DNA of 64,000 bases, taken from Corbicula japonica. Its lineage: Eukaryota; Mollusca; Bivalvia; Venerida; Cyrenidae. Numbering within the stretch: position 1 is the stretch's first letter; every line of letters starts with the position of its first letter. A model generated the notes under the pieces. The model had not been told where the DNA came from. It did not search any database and worked only from the letters and a program-made list of their open reading frames with translations. This document shows positions 47,385 to 58,479 of the stretch, piece by piece. A program made the translations under genes and the position numbers. The DNA lies in contig JAZAYU010000007.1 of assembly GCA_038501625.1 (NCBI GenBank), positions 2,211,685 through 2,275,684 on the forward strand, given 5' to 3'.

Positions 47385-47585
47385 TATTAACTCTTTACTC
47401 CATAAAAAAGTTGCATGTGCTACCAGTGTAGCTCCAGATCAGCCAGCACAACTGTGCTACCTTGTCCATATCTACACTTGTATCTTCTTGATCAGAAAAA
47501 AGCTAAATAATCAAAAGCAACAAGTGAGGATGTTGATTAGCTGCCATATCCCATGAGTGAAGTATCCCATGGGGTAAAGGGTTAA
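47385..47585. mobile_element. Foldback MITE, family A
   Basis: TTAACTCTTTACTCCATAAA, GTGTAGCTCCAGATCAGCCA, and a right end CATGGGGTAAAGGGTTAA; the centre is diverged. Confidence 0.78.
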
Positions 47586-47659
47586 CTAAAAGTCAAAAGA
47601 CAATGAGTATTACTTAAAGGCACTTAGAAATTACATAATAATTACATGGTGGGGGTCTT

Positions 47660-47902
47660 TTAACCATTTCCTTCATTTACACACCTTTACTGCATGGGCT
47701 AACAGTGTAGATTCATATCAGCCGGCACATCTGTGCCAACAGATCAGGATCTGCAATGTTCGCTATTTGATATATTAGGTTATTGTTGACCAAAAAGCGA
47801 CCAGTGTTGAACCACATCAGATGGCACGGATGTGCCGGCTGATCTGGATCTACACTGGTGAAACATGCGTAAAAATATGTATATATAGAGGAAAGGGTAA
47901 AG
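47660..47902. mobile_element. Foldback MITE, family A (near full length)
   Basis: TTAACCATTTCCTTCATTTA at the left; GTGCCGGCTGATCTGGATCT and TATATATAGAGGAAAGGGTA at the right; TTAGGTTATTGTTGACCAAA in the centre. Confidence 0.88.
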
Positions 47903-48094
47903 ACTTAAATTGTCTTATCAGCCTCAAACAACCAGTGATTGTGCATGCCCTCTGAATCAGCCTATGGTAAACAATCATACAATGCCCAATATAATGTGTA
48001 TAAGCAAAGACTTTAAAGCAGATCAACACACCACATTAACAGCTTATAAAGTTGTAAAACATTAAGTTACCAACAAGGTACCAAGACTATCTTT

Positions 48095-48330
48095 TATTAA
48101 CTCTTTACCACACATATACATGTACAGCTTTTATCACATGTATGACCAGCATAGATCCAGATCAGCTGACACATCTGTGCCATCTGATCTGGATCTACAC
48201 TGGTCTCTTTTTGGTCAGAAATAACGTAGTAATTCTTAAAAGAATAGTGTAGATTTTGATCATATGGCACAGGATGATTTGGGTTTATACTGTTCGCCAT
48301 GGAATAACAAATACCTCAAAGGGGTAAGGA
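48095..48330. mobile_element. Foldback MITE, family A
   Basis: TTAACTCTTTACCACACATA, GCATAGATCCAGATCAGCTG, ATCTGATCTGGATCTACACT, and the right end CAAAGGGGTAAGG. Confidence 0.8.
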
Positions 48331-48606
48331 TTGACAAAAATGACCTTATACAGACATGCATAAAATAATCTTGAATACTATTACTTCTGTGATAAATATT
48401 TTAATGCAATATGTTTAACATATTTAATCAATTTAATGCTACCATTGTACGCAGCATGTCTCAGGAAAATGTGTCTTAAACACCTTACATCAAACACTTA
48501 AAATGATGTAGTTTAATTGATCAGACAACTCGACTTATTATGCATTTCACAGTAAAACAAACACCACAATTATAGTATACATCTGTAAATGTTTAACAAA
48601 ACACCT

Positions 48607-48840
48607 AAACCCTTTTCTCTATATACTCACCTTTATGGCATGGGCAAAGGTGTAGATCCAGATCAGCCGCACATGCTTGATGTCTAATCAGAATCTGCAC
48701 TGTTCACTTTTTTATTTGTTAGGTTATTTCTGACCAAAAAGCAAACAGTGTAAATCCCTATCAGATGGCATGGATGTGCCGGCTGATCTACACTGGTCAC
48801 ACATGCCTAAAAATGTGTGTATAAGGAAAAAAGGGTTAAG
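48607..48840. mobile_element. Foldback MITE, family A (near full length)
   Basis: AAACCCTTTTCTCTATATAC at the left and AAGGAAAAAAGGGTTAAG at the right, with TTAGGTTATTTCTGACCAAA in the centre. Confidence 0.87.
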
Positions 48841-49620
48841 TTGTAAGAAAATACTAGATAAGTGTAAGTTCTTTCCAAATACAGTAACAATTAAAATATC
48901 AAAACAGAACACACCTTTTCTCAGGATGTGAACAATAACAGTGTAATAATTATTATCACCGGTTAGTAAAAATCATCTTTCAGCACTATCACATGGTTAA
49001 AACAGAAAATGAAGGTACTGTCTCTTGAAATAAGAATTTATAAAACTGCTAAAAAATTAATATTTAAAAAGCAAGGTATAAATGAGTCGTAAAATATACT
49101 CGGCAAAAAAAGTTCTGCATACTTGAACATTTCATAAAATATCTTTTTACCTAACACAACAAAATGATATATATCAAATAAAACAACAATTCAAAGTTAA
49201 AATTGTAAACATTGTCAAGTCAGAAATAAAATCCAATCAGTACTTTACAAGCAATTCATTTTTAAAGTCACCGGGGGTTACTACACAAAAGTTGCAAAAA
49301 TTACTAAACTAATAGACTAAGTGAGTTAATCAACAACGATAAATCCGACATTCTTTCAATCGTTGACTCATTGAATTCACCAGCCGACTAATTTTAAATT
49401 GTGGAATAAGGTTCCATTCGTGAACAAAAATTCCAGTTAGGTCAACTAGCTGACTAACTGCATGTGTTTTTTTTCTTCTTTAGAAAGACGTCTAGGTAGC
49501 CGGTGTGGTCAGACATTTGGAATGACGGTCAAATTAACAATGAAAACATTCCTTGGTGACTGAGAGAAATAAATTAAGTTAAATTACAGTTGTGTTTTGC
49601 TAAAATATGATTGGATTTTA
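48841..49620. other. Intergenic, no gene seen
   Basis: No recognised feature. Confidence 0.5.
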
Positions 49621-49639
49621 ATTGCCCTTTTTGTTGTTC

Positions 49640-50090
49640 TTAATAATACACGGTGCCTATCCGTATCGGCTGTTTCTTTGCAAAATTCGCTCTATCGGCT
49701 GTTTCTTTGCTTCGGCAACAGCTATTCTTTGCTAATAACAATGGATGGAGAGCATATGTCGAAGATTCCAGATGCAAATATTTCAGATATGAGGTATATT
49801 ATACAAAAAAAGGTTGTGCACGGAACATAAGAATGTCTAAACTATGCATTGTAGTGTATACTTTTTAAATATCGGCGATTGTGGCCGAAATCTCGATGAA
49901 ACTAGTTGACGATACAAAGACATAGAGCACAGATCCAGCTTTTCCACAGTCTATAACGAGTGTTTGCTTTGATATCTAGCGTATCAAGCGATATATTATA
50001 TTCATTTCTTCAATATTCTTCCAAAAAATACTTACAAATAGGTAGAAATATTAATAGATTTATCCAAAACCCTTTACTTTCGCCTGGCCG
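49640..50090. repeat. Left arm of a large foldback element
   Basis: About 450 bp. It contains a direct repeat of 'TATCGGCTGTTTCTTTGC' (49665, 49692). Inverted matches lie at 55237-55325 (outer part) and 52785-53130 (inner part), for example GATACAAAGACATAGAGCAC against the 52930 region. The arms enclose a mariner element, and the right arm was later split by a LINE. Confidence 0.85.
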
Positions 50091-50570
50091 CCATGGGTGT
50101 TCCCATAATACACCTTATTTTCGACGGGTGTATAAAGAGTGATTTTAAAGAAAATTGTTCAGATAATATTATGTAAGGCTATACAACCAAATGATCATTT
50201 TATAGAAAAGGTTCAATGAAACGGACTACTAGGGAGAAATATGAATGGACGGACGGAGGGACGTTCAGGTGGATAATACATATTTCGAACATGTCTGGGG
50301 GGTTTGGTGATTTCATGCAATAAGTACCTTAATTATAAATAATATATAACCCAGTACTCCTGTCGTCTGGCGCACACAGTTTAAGTGTTGTTAACGGTTT
50401 TATTTAACATCGTATATCTTTTATACGGACGATTAAAACACGCGAAAATTAAACGTTCGGTGATACAACGTCAAATCTGTCAGTTGATGCCCGGATATGA
50501 TATTTGCGTTTGAAACACGCCAACAACAGTAATTTATACATAACTTCTCACGAGAAATCTTCAATGTCAA

Positions 50571-52129
50571 ATGGGGTTACCAGAACACGTGGAGCCGAGG
50601 GCAGCAATTAAATTCTGCGTAAAACTCGGTTATAATGCTTCCAAGACTTACGAAGAAGTTCGAAGAGCAAATTTTACTCCAGAAATCAAGCTGTCGGCGG
50701 TGTACAAGTGGCACAAACGTTTTAAGGAAGGGAGGCAGAGTCTTGAAGACGATGAAAGGAGCGACCGACCAGCATCATCGACGTCAAGTTAGCGACATAC
50801 GTTAAAAACACGGTGGAGCAAGACCGGACTTTTGACTATTCGAGAAATTGTAGAGACCACGGGAGCGTCCTACAGCACAGTGAGGACCATTCTACAAGAC
50901 AACCTAAATATGAGACGTTTTGTGCTCGCTGGGTCCCACGAATTTTGAAAGATGATGAGCGGCAGCGAAGGGTACTGGAATCTAGGAAGTTTGTTAGGCG
51001 CGTCGCCCGTGATCCAACATTTTTGGACAAGATAATAACCTGTGATGAAACATGGCTTTGCTTGTATGATCCAGAAGACAAAACACAATCCAAGCAATGG
51101 ACGGCTAAAGGAGACCAACCCCCAACAAAGACACTGGTGACTCAAAGTGGGAAAAGGTTCATGTTTATCATGTTCGCTGACATCAGGGGAATGCTACTGT
51201 GTCATGCCGTCCCATCTTCAAAGACGGTGAACTCGGAATACTATTCCAAGGTAAAATATCATATTTATTACTTTGTCATTTCATGCTTCATACTAAAAAT
51301 TCCTAATTTGTAGCTTTTACAAAACAAATGTATATAAAATAAATAAATGGTATGGCTAAACAAATACATGTACACTGTTCACAGAAATTTACCAATTTTA
51401 AAATTGCACGTTTCATTGATTAACGAAACTGATAACGCATTGTGCAATTATGATCGTTTCTTAAAGAAATCAACAGTGGATAAATTATTGTACGTTTGCA
51501 GGTTCTGCGTCGTGACCTGGCACGCGCTGTCCAGAAAAAGAGACCAGGCACTAGCCTTTCCGACTACCTGTTGCATCAAGACAATGCACCGGGGCATGTG
51601 TCACAGATGACGCGTCTTGAGATGGTACTGATGGATCTTGATATGGTCGCGCATCCTCCATATAGTCCGGACCTGGCACCCATGGATTTCTCCATATTCC
51701 CACAGGTGATTTTTTGCTCAAGTATTATAGTGTAATCAAAAACAGATATTTTTTTCAAGTCGGAATCCCTATCGTATATCTTGCACGTCCTGTAATTTAA
51801 CGATATTGACGGCTAAATTTACTCACTATAGGTTCGTGTTTAAAATGCACTTATTTACAATTGTAAAACTTACAATTTCAGCACTATGTTTTCAATAAAT
51901 AAAACACGCTTGGTGTACGAACATTAACATTTGCTTTGTTTTAAAATGATTTTAGATCAAGGCACAACTACGCGGGTATCGTTTCGACGATTTGATTGAC
52001 CTTCGCCAGGCAGTCAAGAACATCGTGTCCCAATAAGACCACACTTGGTACGAGGGGATTTTTCAGGCATGGGTAGCCCGTCATCACAAATGCATCGCGG
52101 CCGATGGACACTACTTCGAAAAATTGTGA
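50571..52129 (+). pseudogene. mariner-type transposase, intron-containing and broken
   Basis: The frame from 50571 gives the N-terminal helix-turn-helix part (IKFCVKLGYNASKTYEEVRR, then AVYKWHKRFKEGRQSLEDDE). Frame changes near 50790-50840 and 50915 disrupt the linker. The catalytic part resumes: TCDETWLCLYDPEDK (first Asp), LLHQDNAPGHVS (second Asp) and PPYSPDLAPMDFSIFP (third Asp). There are 34 residues between the last two aspartates, the DD34D signature of mariner. The catalytic part is interrupted twice by segments with perfect splice borders: CCAAG/GTAAAA ... TTTGCAG (51251-51501) and CCACAG/GTGATT ... TTTTAG (51706-51955). Removing them restores the frame. A TAA at 52034 precedes about 30 further in-frame residues ending at 52129. 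It is inactive as read. Confidence 0.85.
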
Positions 52130-52406
52130 CTGTTTGATGCTGTTTACACTTGGTGGCGTTAATGAACAATTTTGTAACAAACGTTCGATTAGCGTTTGTG
52201 AAACGCCGTTCAGGACGTCAGAACTAAAACAGGATTATGACGTCGGCGTGCGCCGGACCATGTTTACAGGTTTTTTTTTAAACTTCAGTTAAATGTGCAA
52301 TTGTTAATGTATTTCACTGTAAATTGGTTAAGTTGATTGTAATATGTGATATTATTATCTTTATAAATTTGGATGAAATAGGCTTGCGTGTTAGCATTTT
52401 ATAAAC

Positions 52407-52438
52407 AAAATCCACGAACTTTTTGATCCGCCCTCGTA
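52407..52438. repeat. Probable right terminal repeat of the mariner element
   Basis: ACGAACTTTTTGATCCGCCC followed by TCGTA resembles the terminal repeats of mariner elements. No matching left terminus was found upstream of 50571, so the left end is lost or too diverged. Confidence 0.55.
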
Positions 52439-52784
52439 CATATCAAATAAGTGTTTTAACCTTGTTAAAGTTTTGTAAAGCTTTATTATTGTTAAACATT
52501 TTCATAAACATTTAGCAATGTATGCATTAACCTTACATAAAAAGGATACTAACACAGTTACGATAAAACTTAAGGTTTCTCGTTCAACTTCGAAGTCCCC
52601 TGCTCATGTAACGTTAATTAACATTCTAACAAGAATGCAGTGACAAAATTCTAAATTGTCCATAATACAGTGAGTAAACAGGTGCCTAAGTAGTCATTAT
52701 CATTGAGTCTACATGTGCGCAATGCAGAGTCAGCCTGTGCATCAAAAACTGGTGAGCAGAGAGGCCGCTGGTGCCCCAATTAAA

Positions 52785-53130
52785 CCGAAAGAAAAGGGTT
52801 TTGGATAAATCTATTATTTCTACCTTATTGGAAGTATTTTTTGGAAGAATATTGAAGAAATGAATATATCGCTTGATACGTTAGATATCGAAGCAAACAC
52901 TCGTAATAAACTGCAGAAAAGCTGGATCTGTGCTCTACGTCTGTGTATCGTCAACTAGTTTCATCGAGATTTCGGCCACAATCGCCGACATTTAAAAAGT
53001 AAACACTACAATGCATAGTTTAGACATTCTAATGTTCTGTGCACAACCTTTTTTGTACAATATACCTAATATCTGTAACATTTGCGTCTGGAATCTCTGA
53101 CATATGCTCTCCATTCATTGTTATTAGCAA
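52785..53130. repeat. Right arm (inner part) of the large foldback
   Basis: Inverted match to 49741-50090, with about 10% divergence by eye, from GGGTTTTGGATAAATCTATT to ATGCTCTCCATTCATTGTTA. The arm continues at 55237 on the far side of a LINE. Confidence 0.85.
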
Positions 53131-53499
53131 CAACAACAACAACAACAACAACAACAAACTTTTATTAGCAAAATCTACATAACACATGTCTTTGGCTAAT
53201 GCACAGTGAAACATTGTTTTTACAAAAAAATAATTAATGCGCAACACACACATATAAACAAATAGATAGATATGGTATCGTTTTACAAGTAATTATAGTC
53301 AATAATAGGAAAACAGTATACAAAATATTTATTAACTAGTGTTTCTTATATCATATGCTTTTGTCAAAAATTTACAAATTCCTAAAATGGTTTTCTTCTT
53401 TTTTGATGACATTAAATATGAGAATTTTCTAAGGTCGGGCCATGCAAATTTTGGGAGGTAAGTATCTCAAATAGTTTTATATTTGTCACAGATCATTAA

Positions 53500-53870
53500 A
53501 AAATGGTATTCTGACTCTACGTTATTTTTACTACAATTTTGACAGATTCTACTTTCTCTTGGTGTGCCAATATATCGTCCAGTTCAATAGCAAGCGAATG
53601 GGATGAAAGACGAAAGCATGTTAATATTTTTCTGTATTGGTCATTTTCCACAAAATCCAGATACTCTTCATATTTAAATTCCTTTTTAAATCTAACATAA
53701 TAATCTAATTTAATGGTACTTGTGATTGATGAATGCCAGTCTTGTTGAAATTGGTCCCTAATTCTTTTTTGAAGCATTGGAAAATAATTTATATTTGGAT
53801 TCGCGGTAAACCATAAATAGATATAACCAATATCATCTAAGATTGTTTTTGCTTTTTTAACCCAAGGGTT
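53500..53870 (-). pseudogene. LINE C-terminal domain fragment
   Basis: Encodes PWVKKAKTILDDIGYIYLWF, then IRDQFQQDWHSSITSTIKLD and LTCFRLSSHSLAIELDD. This is the region before the C-terminal zinc knuckle in LINE ORF2, as in the 830-residue frame at 16481. The zinc knuckle is lost and the frame ends at a stop near 53517. Confidence 0.75.
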
Positions 53871-53883
53871 ACATCACAGGCGG

Positions 53884-53940
53884 CAGTATCGGACCCTACA
53901 CGCCACCCCCACCCCCCCCCAACCCCACCTCCCCCAACCC
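53884..53940. repeat. C-rich simple sequence
   Basis: CGCCACCCCCACCCCCCCCC followed by AACCCCACCTCCCCCAACCC. Purely low complexity; it could form G-quadruplex or i-motif structures on the respective strands. Confidence 0.8.
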
Positions 53941-54457
53941 TGTGCTTGAATTTCACTAAATGACCTCTTAAAACAATATTAAGCACCACATTTATACATA
54001 TAATAAACCAAAAATATGATTTAAATAAAAAATACTGGGTATACCCTTTACTGGTATATTATCATAGACAAGGTAAGAAAGGACTCTGTCACTATCTATC
54101 TCTTTGTTAAATATAATCCTTTTCGGCCAGCACTTGGTACTTTAAATGCACATGGTGTCACTTTCCTCGATTCCGAAAACCGATTGCCGAAATATTAATC
54201 CGTTTTTCATGGGCATCAGAAAAGGTAACCCCAGCGACCAGCTTTTTGTTAGGTCGGAAACAATGTGGAACATGAAAAAAACCGATTTCGGTTATTTGTT
54301 GAAATGCACAGATAAAATGAACTTTGATCAATAGCTTATCGTCGAAAAACATGCAAGGACCCTTTTATTTGTCTATTTTTCTCTCGGTCTTCAAACCATT
54401 GGCCATTTCTTTCTTCGTATGAATTATAACGCTTAGTCTCCCATTTTGTTTTCTACG

Positions 54458-54555
54458 AGTGTTAACTGTCTCGATCGATTTCATTGGACGAAGGTTTCCG
54501 CTCATAAATTTCCGACAATTTTCGTCCAATGAAATCGATCGAGACAGTTAACACT
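54458..54555. repeat. Perfect 35-bp inverted repeat hairpin
   Basis: AGTGTTAACTGTCTCGATCG (start of left arm, 54458-54492) is exactly complemented by the right arm (54521-54555, ending CGATCGAGACAGTTAACACT), with a 28-bp loop. It sits at the breakpoint of the LINE, where the reverse transcriptase frame stops. Confidence 0.92.
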
Positions 54556-55236
54556 TCAATCCCCATTTAAGGGAGTATATATATAAGCTGTCTAATTGTG
54601 ACCGAAGACTAACAGGATCAGTGGTGAAAAGAACCATATCATCTGCAAAAAGTAACATATAAATACATAGCTGGTTCAAATCATTTTCTGTTAATGTATT
54701 AAAATTCAAGTTTGCAGATACATCATTTACGAAAAGAATAAAAAGGGTCGGCGAGAGTGGTTGCCCTTGTTTCAATCCGAGCGATATTTCAAAAAAGTCA
54801 CTTAAGTTTCCATTTACCTTAATACAAGCAGAAACGTGTTCATAAATTGACTTAAGCATATTCACCATTTTACAACTTATACCAATTTCAAACAGTTTAT
54901 ACCATAATGCGTCGCTAATTATGGTATCAAATGCCTTTTCGTAATCAATAAATGCGCAATATAAAGAGAGCTTATCAGCAAATACTTTTTGAATAATACT
55001 ATAAAGAAGAAATACACAGTCAGCGGTACTTCTTTTAGTTCGAAAACCAAATTGTAAATCATTAAATATACCTTCATTTTCGCACCATTTATTTAGCCTA
55101 TTTCTTAACGCAAGAGAGAAAATTTTTGCCATAGTACTGATTAATGTAATGCCTCTATAATTTGAGGGATCTTTTTTGTCACCCTTTTTATGAATCGGAA
55201 CAATTATGCCTTTTGTCCAACAATTCGGATATATAT
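54551..55236 (-). pseudogene. LINE reverse transcriptase fragment
   Basis: About 228 residues of reverse transcriptase: PSNYRGITLISTMAKIF, QFGFRTKRSTADCVF, the catalytic YCAFIDYEKAFDTI, GLKQGQPLSPTLF and LFADDMVLFTT with the FADD box. It stops after SLKWGLKC. The N-terminal part, including the endonuclease, is missing through 5' truncation at 55236, where the fingers motif PNCWTKGIIVPIHKKGDKK begins. The motifs differ from the LINE at 16481 (FADD rather than YADD), so it is a separate family. Confidence 0.88.
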
Positions 55237-55325
55237 TAGCAAAGAATAGCCGTTGCGGAAGCAAAGAAACAGCCGATATAGCGAATTTCGCAAAGAAACA
55301 GCCGATATGGATAGGCACCGTGTAA
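55237..55325. repeat. Right arm (outer part) of the large foldback
   Basis: GCAAAGAATAGCCGTTGCGG and GCAAAGAAACAGCCGATAT (twice) are the inverse of 49650-49740. Confidence 0.88.
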
Positions 55326-55329
55326 TATA

Positions 55330-56400
55330 CACTTAATTAAAAGGATGCTACGACTTATAAATACAGATTTGAACCTATTCGAATCATCACTTAAACTGTT
55401 ATGACATACCTTTAGGTCAGTGAGTGAGACAATGCGATAATTTAATTAATAAATACTAAAGTTTGAGTGTTATCTGGAAATGACTTGGTATCAACTACTG
55501 ATTACATGTACTTCATGTTGCTAGCATCCCATTGCATGCTTATAATTGCTGTAAACAGACAACAATGACTTGATAGATTTCACACCTCTATCTTGATACA
55601 GCAAATTTTGCGACTTTTGACTGTTGACCCGTCATACTCAAACTGATATTTCACTGTTATTTACCAATCAATTTTTATTCCGTTTTCGTCTTTTAACTCC
55701 GCAAACAATTAATCTTGATATAAATGTAAGAATTTATACCAGTTATTCGTTACATTTTAAATTTTACACAAAAGAACATGTGTGTGCAGAACTTTTTTTG
55801 TTGGGTATATATTTATTAATGTTTGAAGAAATAATAACTTCAAATAAATGTGCAACACTGCAAATGTCAAGTACAGTACGGCTGTAGATCGTTGGGCAAG
55901 TGGCGATCCGATCTGATCCATGATTCAGGCCTGGCGATTTACAAATCGATTCATGAATCCCTAGTTAAAATGATTATGCATAGGGTCATAATTTTCACTC
56001 GGCATAGGGTTGATTTCATGGCGTCTTTTCAAATGATTTGACAAGTTTGGCCACCAGTATATGCCACATCAATGCAATTTCTTTTATTTTTAATTTAAAT
56101 ACCTAAGAATTTCCATACATTTGGGTGGCAGATTATTACAGCATACTCGCTCTGCCATTTTTATGCAGACGAATCAGTGACGACGGTATCTAGAGCTATG
56201 ACTGGATATTTTAAATGGCATGGTTACCTACAATAATACTTGGACAACTTTGTTAAAATATTTTTAACCTTTCTTATTTTCATGTCAACAGACTACATTA
56301 TTTCAAAAAAAAAAACATCCAACAATGTTTTGATTTGTTCACATTTGGCCCCAGTTTCTCAGTCACTGTCACATATGCTGCAACTTTGGAAATTCTGTGG
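55330..56400. other. 3' region of the KEN gene and intergenic DNA
   Basis: No gene recognised. A minus-strand AATAAA (plus-strand TTTATT near 56081) lies about 320 bp after the stop of the KEN gene and is a candidate poly(A) signal. Confidence 0.45.
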
Positions 56401-56403
56401 TAC

Positions 56404-56801
56404 TTAAGAATGGAACTTTTTATAATATACTGCAAATGAAACAATTACAACAGTTCCAATACAAACTCCTAGATACATGTAGGTTGAAAAAATCGATAAA
56501 CCGTCAGAGGTTTGATTCTCAGTGGCTGCATCAGAAACTTGTCCAGTTGTGTCCTCTACTGGTGATCCCTGTTCGACAGGTAAGCTTCCAAGTATGCTGT
56601 TTCTCTGACCATTATTAGGACTGAATGAAAATGAGCCATCAGCAGAAAGATCAGAATCTTGAGATATGCTTTGCTGTCTAAATACCTGAGCTGGATTTTG
56701 ACGACTGCTTCCACTACTGTCTCCAGTCTCAGCTCTAACTATGGGATCTTCTGAATTATCTCCCCTCTTGTTTGCCACCACATTCTCTGTTTCCCTGGTT
56801 C
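56404..56801 (-). CDS. KEN-nuclease gene, last exon (linker and C-terminal membrane anchor)
   Basis: Encodes about 131 residues to a TAA stop at 56406-56404. The acceptor is ATATGATAG before GAACCAGG, with a weak pyrimidine tract; phase 1 matches the previous exon. It starts GTRETENVVANKRGDNSEDP and ends with one hydrophobic segment, YLGVCIGTVVIVSFAV, followed by YYKKFHS. Both the linker start and the final helix are homologous to exon 8 of the TIR-Death gene (32565-33697), where the counterpart starts GTRETENVMANERGDNSEDS. Nucleotide similarity is also high, about 85% by eye over the first 160 bases. The protein would be anchored by its C-terminus with the nuclease in the cytosol. Confidence 0.8.
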
Positions 56802-57034
56802 CTATCATATTTAATTATTAAATCATTACTAATGTACCTTTGTTTTACAAATATTAAAAAAAGTTAGAATAGTTAAGAGAAATAGCTAGACCTAAATTTC
56901 CGTAAAAATTAAAATTATATTTACATAAATTCACAAAAAAACTAAAGAATACAAAACATTATTTTAAATCCCCATAAAATCATAACCAGGTAAACGTTTA
57001 ACATGTGGTTAATTTGTTAACAGGTTAAATGCTC

Positions 57035-57257
57035 ACATCCCTAATTTAAATGCATGTGCAACCATTGTAGATCCAATCAGGTGGCACATCCATGCCATCT
57101 TATCTGGATTTACACTGGTCGAGCCTTCTTGGTCAGTAAAATAACCTAATAAGCGAACATTGTAGATCCTGATAAGATGGTATGAATGTGCTGGCTGATT
57201 AGGATCTACACTGTTTTCCCATGGGATAACAGCCACATCCCATGGAGTAAAGGGTTA
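57035..57257. mobile_element. Foldback MITE, family A (KEN gene intron)
   Basis: TGCACATTGTAGATC-type internal motifs, TATCTGGATTTACACTGG, AATAACCTAATAAGCGAAC, and the right end CATGGAGTAAAGGGTTA. Confidence 0.78.
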
Positions 57258-58298
57258 CGGGGGAATACCAATAACAAGTCAATGAGTATTGCAAGGAATA
57301 CAACACTATTAGAGTCTTATTAGTGAATGTAGCTTGAATATTTTTTTTTAGATTTTGACAAGATTTAGTATAAATGTGGTATTTACATTATTTCATTAAT
57401 TCTATTGCCTTAGCAACTACATTTTCTCAGACAAAAGGAAAATTATTTTGCAAATTATTATCTCAAAGCCTTATCACCAACAATCAAGTTTAATAACCAT
57501 AGCTTGCTTATTTTTTCAGATCAGTATTTTCTGCATGGACAGTGAAACCTATCATGCTCTCTGATGAATCAGGTAGAAGACTAATAAAACTAATAGAATG
57601 ATTTGTATAATCTCACAACTGGCCATGTGTCATTGTCAGTGGCTTTCAAGATTCTTTTATCATGTTAAGCAGATGACCTTGATTATATTTTTGCAGGGAT
57701 AAATTAAATGTGTATGGTATGGCCTCAATGAATCAATAATCCAATTAACTCTCCACTGTTATCTGTCCAGTGTCACTAAATAATCAGAAATTCTTTCAAT
57801 GAGACTGATCAAGAAACTTTTATGTCAACAAATCCACCACTTCAAAGGGAAAGTTTCATTTTTCAGTTTAAAATTTTCGTAGCTGTAAATTGTTATAAAT
57901 CACATCAAATATTAAAAAGTCTCAATTTTATTATTCCTAGAAGCCTTTTCTGTGAAATGAGCCAGTTTATAAGTTTATTACGTTTTTATTTGTTTTTCGA
58001 AAGAACAATCTAGGATTCAGGCCAATAACAACCTAGTTTGAAGCAGAGTTCTGTCGACGCAGCCCTAAATTTTTGTAGCCAATTGGAGCCGATTGTCATA
58101 AAGAAATTTTCAACAATTGTTTTATGGAAAAAATGATAGTTTGGCCAATTTTGATTAAAAAAGTGAAGAAAATATCCATCTTTGTTGACATAAAAGTTTC
58201 CTGTGCTCATGACATAGTATGATGCTATTGCCAACAATAAAAATTGAATATGCTTTTGATCAACAATCATATAAAAGCAAACAAATAATGTATGTTAC
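57258..58298. other. Intron of the KEN gene, no exon seen
   Basis: AT-rich. The small frames (57822-58013 and 58010-58270) lack recognised domains. Confidence 0.5.
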
Positions 58299-58353
58299 CT
58301 GAAGACTGGCTGCTCTCTTCTGTTTGTTTGTCTGCACAAATTTTGTCCACCAT
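58299..58353 (-). CDS. KEN-nuclease gene, short exon
   Basis: A 55-bp exon encoding MVDKICADKQTEESSQSS. Acceptor GTTTTTCAG, donor CTTCAG/GTAACA. Phase 0 in and phase 1 out, exactly bridging the KEN exon (63488-63937) and the tail exon (56404-56801). There is no domain; it is a Ser/Glu-rich linker. The clean splice signals and phase fit are the evidence, so a chance match cannot be excluded. Confidence 0.68.
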
Positions 58354-58479
58354 CTGAAAAACACAAAACAATAAGAAATCAGTATAAAAACAGAACCTAC
58401 ATTTAAATGATATAAATTTTGAATCTGAAATTTTTATGTTAATGTTTACTTTCTTTTTTTTTTCAATGTCAATCCATAT

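Larger units (their letters stand above)
53131..55236 (-). mobile_element. Truncated LINE inserted in the foldback right arm
   Basis: Read on the minus strand, the element begins inside the reverse transcriptase at 55236 and ends with GCTAATAAAAGTTTG plus a (TTG)n tail (53131-53158). The flanking 'TTGCTAATA' on both sides is the target duplication; the undisturbed left arm has one copy (GCTATTCTTTGCTAATAACA). The LINE is internally deleted or interrupted at 53880-54550. Confidence 0.83.
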
